Below, one piece after another: positions 59,415 to 64,000 of a stretch of 64,000 nt of DNA. Source of the DNA: Odoribacter sp. GTDB taxonomy: Bacteria > Bacteroidota > Bacteroidia > Bacteroidales > Prolixibacteraceae. The notes below the pieces were generated by a model. That model did not search any database, was not told where the DNA came from, and saw nothing but the letters and a program-made list of their open reading frames with translations. The stretch spans positions 1-64,000 of the forward strand of contig PNOH01000025.1 in NCBI GenBank assembly GCA_013824715.1, read 5' to 3'. How positions within the stretch are numbered: position 1 is the first letter of the stretch; every line of letters begins with the position of its first letter. The position numbers and the translations under genes are program-made.

Positions 59415-60307
59415 TAGTAACTAACTTCAGTATCAAGTAAAAAATCTTCCAGGTCATCCCAGTCTTCAGTTCCGGAACTCTCAGGAATTGTAACCAATAT
59501 GCGAATACCTCCTTCGTAATTATCATTCAGGCTAACTTTCCCTCCCAATAATTCAGCATAGGCCTGAACAATTGAGAGGCCAAGTCCATGTCCCGTGTTA
59601 ATTGAATTTATTTTTTCGTCGAGTTGCTTGAACCTGTCGAAAACCACTTTCCGGTCATTATTGTTGATCCCCTTTCCGTGATCAGACACCTCAATAGAAA
59701 GTGATCCATTTCCTATTACAAAATCCAGATTAATTACTGATTGATCCGGACTATATTTGATTGCATTGCTAATCAAATTTTTGATAATCATTTCAAGTTT
59801 ATCTTTATCAGAAATGAATAGCGCCGGAGCATCAGAAATTAATTTATTGACATGATTCATTTTTACTGATAGTGTAATGTCCTTTTTTTTCAACTGAGTT
59901 TTGAAATACTGGCAAACACTGTCGCAAAGTTCGTTGAGTGGTATTTGTGCGAGCTTTGGTTCTTCTTTTCCGGCTTCGATCAGAGCTGCGGCAAATATAT
60001 TTTTAAGCTGGAAATCGAGATGAAATGCCTCCTCGTAAATGAGCTCGGCCAACCGGTGTGCATAATGGATATCGCCTTCTTTTAGCTCCCTGATATTTTC
60101 GGCCAGCGCAAGCACACTGGCGAATGGATTTACAATCTCGTTAGTAATGTTGCTGATGAAATGACCTTTTAGTTTTTCCGAATCGCGTAACTTTTCGTTG
60201 ACCTTATAAAGGCTCCTGACCAATTCTTCATTTTCTTTTTTAAGATCAGAAATTTGTTTCCTGCATACATCAAGTTCAGTATCAGGCTGATTTTTTGAAT
60301 AATCCAT
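59414..60307 (-). CDS. Histidine-kinase-like protein lacking the phospho-acceptor histidine
   Basis: A 297-residue cytoplasmic protein. Residues 10-45 are a coiled coil. The DHp helix reads HFISNITNEIVNPFASVLAL where canonical kinases have N-I-S-H-E-L-R-T-P-L; Asn56 (codon AAC) replaces the His. The HATPase domain is intact: N box KNLISNAIKYSP, G1 EVSDHGKGI, F box VFDRFKQ, G2 GHGLGLSIVQAYAELLGG. It may be a catalytically altered kinase that phosphorylates a partner in trans, or a scaffold. The C-terminal tail is very acidic (TEDWDDLEDFLLDTE). It lies between cheR and cheD, with short spacings. Confidence 0.85.
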   Translation of the reverse strand: MDYSKNQPDTELDVCRKQISDLKKENEELVRSLYKVNEKLRDSEKLKGHFISNITNEIVNPFASVLALAENIRELKEGDIHYAHRLAELIYEEAFHLDFQLKNIFAAALIEAGKEEPKLAQIPLNELCDSVCQYFKTQLKKKDITLSVKMNHVNKLISDAPALFISDKDKLEMIIKNLISNAIKYSPDQSVINLDFVIGNGSLSIEVSDHGKGINNNDRKVVFDRFKQLDEKINSINTGHGLGLSIVQAYAELLGGKVSLNDNYEGGIRILVTIPESSGTEDWDDLEDFLLDTEVSY

Positions 60308-60312
60308 AACCT

Positions 60313-61167
60313 TTATATATTAATTTTGACATAAATACTAGGTGATATTGATCGAATTGGAAGGTTCATATTTATAAGCGATTCTGAATGCCCAATAAGC
60401 AGATAACCTCCTGTTCTTAAACTATTCAGAACCCTCATTAAAACTTTTTGCTGAACCTCTGAATTAAAATAAATAAGTGTATTCCGTAAGAAAATGACAT
60501 CAAAAACATCGGTCATCTGATAGGCGTCATCCATCAGGTTTTGATAAGCCGGGGTAACTTTTTCCCTTAAACTTTTAATAATCCTAACCTTGGGATCTTT
60601 CAGATTTTTACTTTTTAACAAATACCGCTGTTTATATTCAAGTGGAAATACATCAATGTTCGAAATCGGATAAATAGCCTCTTTGGCTGTTTTTAATATC
60701 CTGCCGGAAATGTCGGTTGCAAGTATTGAATAGTCTATCAGCACCTGCTTTAAACGCATAAATTCTTCAACCGCAATGGCAATCGAATAAGCTTCCTGTC
60801 CGTTGGAACATCCGGCGCTCCAAAATTTCAATTTGGATACCTTGTGAATGTGTTTATTATTCAAATATTCCGGAAGAATATGATCTTTAATGAAATCAAA
60901 ATGATCTTTTTCCCTGAAAAATTCAGTCTTGTTGGTCGAAATATAATCGGCCAGGACCGAAAGCTCCGGTGAATCAAGATTCGTAGTCAGTAACATCTTT
61001 GCATATTCGTCAAACGAATTAATCTCAAGCTCACGCAAACGTCGTTGCATCCGGGCCTGAAACATAACTTTTTTATCCGGCGACATTTTTATTCCAAACC
61101 TTGTGGTGATCAGGTTTCCAAGTTTGAGGAAAAGTTCGTCTGATATTTGAATAAATTCTAACTTCAT
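60313..61167 (-). CDS. cheR: Chemotaxis protein methyltransferase CheR
   Basis: A 284-residue SAM-dependent enzyme (EC 2.1.1.80) that methylates receptor glutamates. An N-terminal helical domain (FGIKMSPDKKVMFQARMQRR, LRELEINSFDEYAKML) precedes TNKTEFFREKDHFDFIKDHI and the SAM site KLKFWSAGCSNGQEAYSIAI. FDVIFLRNTLIYFNSEVQQK and YLLIGHSESL complete the family motifs. It follows the receptor gene by 38 bases. Confidence 0.96.
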   Translation of the reverse strand: MKLEFIQISDELFLKLGNLITTRFGIKMSPDKKVMFQARMQRRLRELEINSFDEYAKMLLTTNLDSPELSVLADYISTNKTEFFREKDHFDFIKDHILPEYLNNKHIHKVSKLKFWSAGCSNGQEAYSIAIAVEEFMRLKQVLIDYSILATDISGRILKTAKEAIYPISNIDVFPLEYKQRYLLKSKNLKDPKVRIIKSLREKVTPAYQNLMDDAYQMTDVFDVIFLRNTLIYFNSEVQQKVLMRVLNSLRTGGYLLIGHSESLINMNLPIRSISPSIYVKINI

Positions 61168-61205
61168 AAGTGAAACTATCAGTGCATTTTTTTTCAGTAA
61201 TACAG

Positions 61206-62990
61206 TTAAAACCGTTCAAACTCATCGTCAGAAATGTCAGGTTGGTCAAGGTTGATTACCACTCTCCGTTTAGCCTTTGGTTCGGTTTCGGAAGCTGGTT
61301 GATCCTGGCTTTTCATTTCTTTTGATGTTCTTAAAGCACTTCTGTCAGTGCCTGTTTTAAAAAATGAAATAATATCCTGAAGTTGTTCGGCCTGAGCCGA
61401 CAGTTCTACCGCATTGGTTGCCAGTTCTTCAGAAGAAGCTGCATTTTGCTGGGTAACCATGTTTAGTTGCTGAATGGCCTGATTAATCTGATCGGCGCCG
61501 GCGCTTTGCTCATAATTTGCTGCCGATATTTCCTGAATGAGCTGTGATGTTTTCTGAATATCGGGTACAATTTCTTTCATGAGCTTTCCGGCATCTTCAG
61601 CATTAACCACACTCGATTTGGTAAGTTGGTCAATTTCGGTTGCGGCAAGTTTGCTTCGTTCGGCAAGTTTTCCAACTTCGTTGGCCACAACACCAAAACC
61701 ACGTCCGTGTTCACCTGCCCTGGCAGCTTCGACGGCCGCATTTAAGGCCAGAATGTTGGTTTGAAATGCAATATCGCCGATGATTGAAATCTTATTGGCA
61801 ATTTCGCGCATGGCATCCACAGTTTTAATCACTTTTCCACTTCCCTGGAAGATATCGGCTTCGGCTTTAATCGCAATAATTTCAGTTTGTTTGGCGTTCT
61901 CCTTGTTTTGCTGAATGTTAGCTGCCATCTCCTCGATTGCTGCCGATACTTCCTCTGCTGAGGCAGCCTGCTCCGATGCTCCCTGTGATACCAACTGAGA
62001 GGTTGAACTAAGTTCAAGACTGGCTGTACCCAGGTTTTCTGCTGTTGATGCTACATAGGTTATGATCTCCCGAATCCGGTTATTCATCGTCTGTAGGTTT
62101 AATGCCAAAATACCAACCTCATCCTTTTGGCTGATGTCAATTTCGCCGGTCAAATCTCCTTTGGCCATTATCTTTGTAAACTCGATCCCTATTTTCAAGG
62201 GTTCAGTTATTTTTCGCGAAATGTAAATGGCAATCCAGACAGCTAATGAAAAAGCAATAATGGCAATTATTAATAAACTGATAACAGACGACCTGATTGA
62301 TTTGTCAAAGCCTTCGGCAACTTCAGTAGTATATGCAACTGAAGAATTTCTTAAATTTTCTGAATTTCGCTTAAGTTTTTCGGATATTTCCGTATTTGTT
62401 TTCCTCAATTCCTGAAGTGTTGCTGTTTTTTTTGCAAGTTCTTCGTTAGCCGATTTAGAATTGGGCGATGATTTTTCAATTAGATTGGATGAATTTTTCC
62501 CGGCTTTTTTCTTTTGAGGCGAAATATTTACGATGTTGGCCTGATTGCGGCTAATTTTGATCTTCAGGCTGTTGATTTCCTGAATAGTTTTAAATGCTGT
62601 CATCATAACCTGTTCATATTGTGGCATCAGAATTCTGGCTTCGCTTAAGTTCTGTTCCAATTTTGAAAGATTATTCGACTTTTCAAGCAATTGTTCTCCT
62701 TCTGCCAAAGTAATTTTCAACGAGTCGAGTTCGGTACGGGCTAATTTGAAATATTCGGGCATTCCGGTTAAATAATACCCTTCCATGTTAAAAGCCACCT
62801 TCTGGGCTTCGTTGCTCAATCTGGTTGAAAGCTCCAGTTGGGGAAGAAACTCTTTCGAGAAAGAATTGATATCCTTTTTGATGAGGAACAAGGTTACCAC
62901 ATAATAAGTAACCAAAATAAACCCAATCAGAATCAAAATCCCGAATGCCCCAAAAAGTTTGGTCCGAATTTTTAAGTCAACAAATCTCAT
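61206..62990 (-). CDS. Methyl-accepting chemotaxis protein
   Basis: A 594-residue transmembrane receptor. TM1 is at about residues 10-32 ([20 protein letters not shown]). The periplasmic region (33-225) is helical and carries a Ser/Lys/Asn-rich patch ([20 protein letters not shown]). TM2 is at about 230-255 ([20 protein letters not shown]), then a HAMP domain ([20 protein letters not shown]). The signalling hairpin tip [40 protein letters not shown] is intact. The C-terminal tail has no NWETF-type CheR-binding pentapeptide. It is co-encoded with cheA and cheW. The ligand is unknown. Confidence 0.95.
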   Translation of the reverse strand: MRFVDLKIRTKLFGAFGILILIGFILVTYYVVTLFLIKKDINSFSKEFLPQLELSTRLSNEAQKVAFNMEGYYLTGMPEYFKLARTELDSLKITLAEGEQLLEKSNNLSKLEQNLSEARILMPQYEQVMMTAFKTIQEINSLKIKISRNQANIVNISPQKKKAGKNSSNLIEKSSPNSKSANEELAKKTATLQELRKTNTEISEKLKRNSENLRNSSVAYTTEVAEGFDKSIRSSVISLLIIAIIAFSLAVWIAIYISRKITEPLKIGIEFTKIMAKGDLTGEIDISQKDEVGILALNLQTMNNRIREIITYVASTAENLGTASLELSSTSQLVSQGASEQAASAEEVSAAIEEMAANIQQNKENAKQTEIIAIKAEADIFQGSGKVIKTVDAMREIANKISIIGDIAFQTNILALNAAVEAARAGEHGRGFGVVANEVGKLAERSKLAATEIDQLTKSSVVNAEDAGKLMKEIVPDIQKTSQLIQEISAANYEQSAGADQINQAIQQLNMVTQQNAASSEELATNAVELSAQAEQLQDIISFFKTGTDRSALRTSKEMKSQDQPASETEPKAKRRVVINLDQPDISDDEFERF

Positions 62991-63008
62991 AACCTTATTT
63001 TTATGTGT

Positions 63009-63491
63009 TTATTCTACAGCATTTATCAAACTAATTTCTTCCTCCGAAAATATTTTTTCAAGATTCAGAATAATAACGAATTCATCATTAAGTGTGGCAA
63101 TTCCATGAATAAATTCGGAGTTAAAACCTTTGCCAATCTGAGGTGCAGGTTTTATTTGTTCAGGTTCAAAAATCACCACTTTTTCGACTGAGTCAACTAC
63201 AATACCCGAGCTGACCGGTTGACCATCCAACTCAAAAACGAATATCAGGATACAGGTATTCCGGGTATTTTCCGTTTCCGGAAATCCAAACTTCAAACGG
63301 CCATCAAAAACAGGCAAAACATCACCAAAAAGGTTGATTATTCCTTTAAAATACCTGGGTGAATTGGGTACTTTGGTAATATCAGTCATTCCCAGAATTT
63401 TAGTCACATGGCCAATGTTTACTGCAAACAGCTCATTTCCAATCCTGAACGTAAAATAGGAATCAAGTCCTTGAATAATTTCTGTTGCCAT
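63009..63491 (-). CDS. cheW: Chemotaxis adaptor CheW
   Basis: A 160-residue adaptor: YFTFRIGNELFAVNIGHVTK, ITKVPNSPRYFKGIINLFGD (the family's P-x-x-x-x-G-x-x-N-x-R/x-G loop) and VLPVFDGRLKFGF. It bridges CheA and the receptor. It starts four bases after the cheA stop. Confidence 0.95.
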   Translation of the reverse strand: MATEIIQGLDSYFTFRIGNELFAVNIGHVTKILGMTDITKVPNSPRYFKGIINLFGDVLPVFDGRLKFGFPETENTRNTCILIFVFELDGQPVSSGIVVDSVEKVVIFEPEQIKPAPQIGKGFNSEFIHGIATLNDEFVIILNLEKIFSEEEISLINAVE

Positions 63492-63495
63492 GATA

Positions 63496-64000
63496 TTACG
63501 AATATTTTTTAATCATTTTATTGGTATCAATCACCAGCGCTAACTGGCCGGTCCCCAAAATACTGGCACCCGAAAACGCATTTTGTCCTTTCAATAATCT
63601 GCCCAAAGGTTTTATCACGGCCTGATATTCATGAATAACCTCATCAACGACAAGACCAAACAACTGGTTATTTAAACCAACAACTACAACAAGCTGATCT
63701 TCCGGAGTATTCCCGTCGCCAACAAACTCATCGTACATATTTAAATAAGGCAATTGAACTCCTTCAAGTTCAACTACCTGCCTGAATCCGTTTTTCAATG
63801 ATTCATGTTTGATAAAATGTATCTTTTTGATCACCGATGATGGAATAACATAGTATCCATCGCCAACCCTGGTTAGTAAGCCGTCAATAATTGACAATGA
63901 AAGTGGAAGTTTGATTGAAATCCTGGTAAACCGATCTTTTTCGGTACTTAGTTCTATCATACCGCGCATTTCCTGAATTCTTTTCTTCACCACATCCATA
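63496..64000 (-). CDS. cheA: Chemotaxis histidine kinase CheA, C-terminal part (5' end outside window)
   Basis: The last 167 codons or so of a gene that enters from the right edge. MDVVKKRIQEMRGMIELSTE is the end of the CheA HATPase domain (normally preceded by GRGVG), followed by IKLPLSLSIIDGLLTRVGDG and the CheW-like P5 domain (VIPSSVIKKIHFIKHES, LFGLVVDEVIHEYQAVIKPL, FSGASILGTGQLALVID). P5 docks onto CheW and receptors. The phosphotransfer, dimerisation and most of the kinase domain are not visible. Confidence 0.95.
   Translation of the reverse strand, partial: MDVVKKRIQEMRGMIELSTEKDRFTRISIKLPLSLSIIDGLLTRVGDGYYVIPSSVIKKIHFIKHESLKNGFRQVVELEGVQLPYLNMYDEFVGDGNTPEDQLVVVVGLNNQLFGLVVDEVIHEYQAVIKPLGRLLKGQNAFSGASILGTGQLALVIDTNKMIKKYS

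Overview
The window is a chromosomal stretch from a member of the Bacteroidota, probably of the Bacteroidales/Marinilabiliales type. Evidence: type IX secretion (T9SS) C-terminal sorting domains on at least three proteins, TonB-dependent outer-membrane uptake, many PorT-like beta-barrels, weak or absent Shine-Dalgarno sequences, and promoters of the TTG-N20-TAnnTTTG kind. Rank below phylum is an inference.

Layout. 1-5760 (minus): a surface-protein cluster made of an S74-chaperone tail-fibre-like protein, a small T9SS protein and a giant SpvB/FG-GAP/YD-repeat protein that runs off the left edge. 5761-6529: a long gene-free stretch with palindromic repeats, then fucI. 8361-13763: two small outer-membrane barrels, a secreted unknown, a Cys-cluster protein, an ArfB-like ribosome-rescue factor, an MscS channel and two tandem Lrp/AsnC regulators. 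13776-19680 (minus): a cobalamin-riboswitch-controlled B12 uptake locus (T9SS surface protein, BtuB-like receptor, BtuG-like propeller). 19783-32611: housekeeping genes (phoH, purC, YfcC transporter, ruvX, def, comEC, trkAH, tsaC, mnmD, two FKBPs, DUF3127). 32669-33752 (minus): a response regulator broken by two frameshifts. 33925-40986: envelope biogenesis (LptD-like, amidase, MCE/MlaD-like) and dnaA. 40994-43715: a truncated yigZ, a MITE-like nested palindrome, a structured pyrBI leader, pyrB, pyrI and a GAF protein. 43905-47741: DedA, an APC permease and a T9SS sugar dehydrogenase. 47782-54544 (minus): an operon for siroheme synthesis and sulfite reduction. 54649-55878: an orphan ATP-grasp protein. 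55851-64000 (minus): a chemotaxis operon, with cheA running off the right edge.

The most interesting signal is at 54327-54544, ahead of the sulfite-reductase operon. A Bacteroidota-type promoter is followed by a 27-codon ORF whose first 17 residues include six Met and four Cys. A strong intrinsic terminator comes next, placed before the first structural gene. This has the layout of a ribosome-mediated attenuator that would sense sulfur amino acids. The operon it would control includes a fusion of precorrin-2 dehydrogenase/ferrochelatase with the CysJ flavoprotein, plus CysI, HemD and SUMT, so siroheme synthesis and its consumer enzyme are made together.

Other notable signals are an enteric-like leader before pyrBI (an ORF running through a pause hairpin and a terminator into the pyrB start codon), a histidine-less histidine kinase inside the che operon, a shared C-terminal domain on the neighbouring amidase and MCE proteins, and a B12 riboswitch with a long-range terminator platform. 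No tRNA, rRNA, CRISPR array, prophage or intact insertion sequence was recognised.
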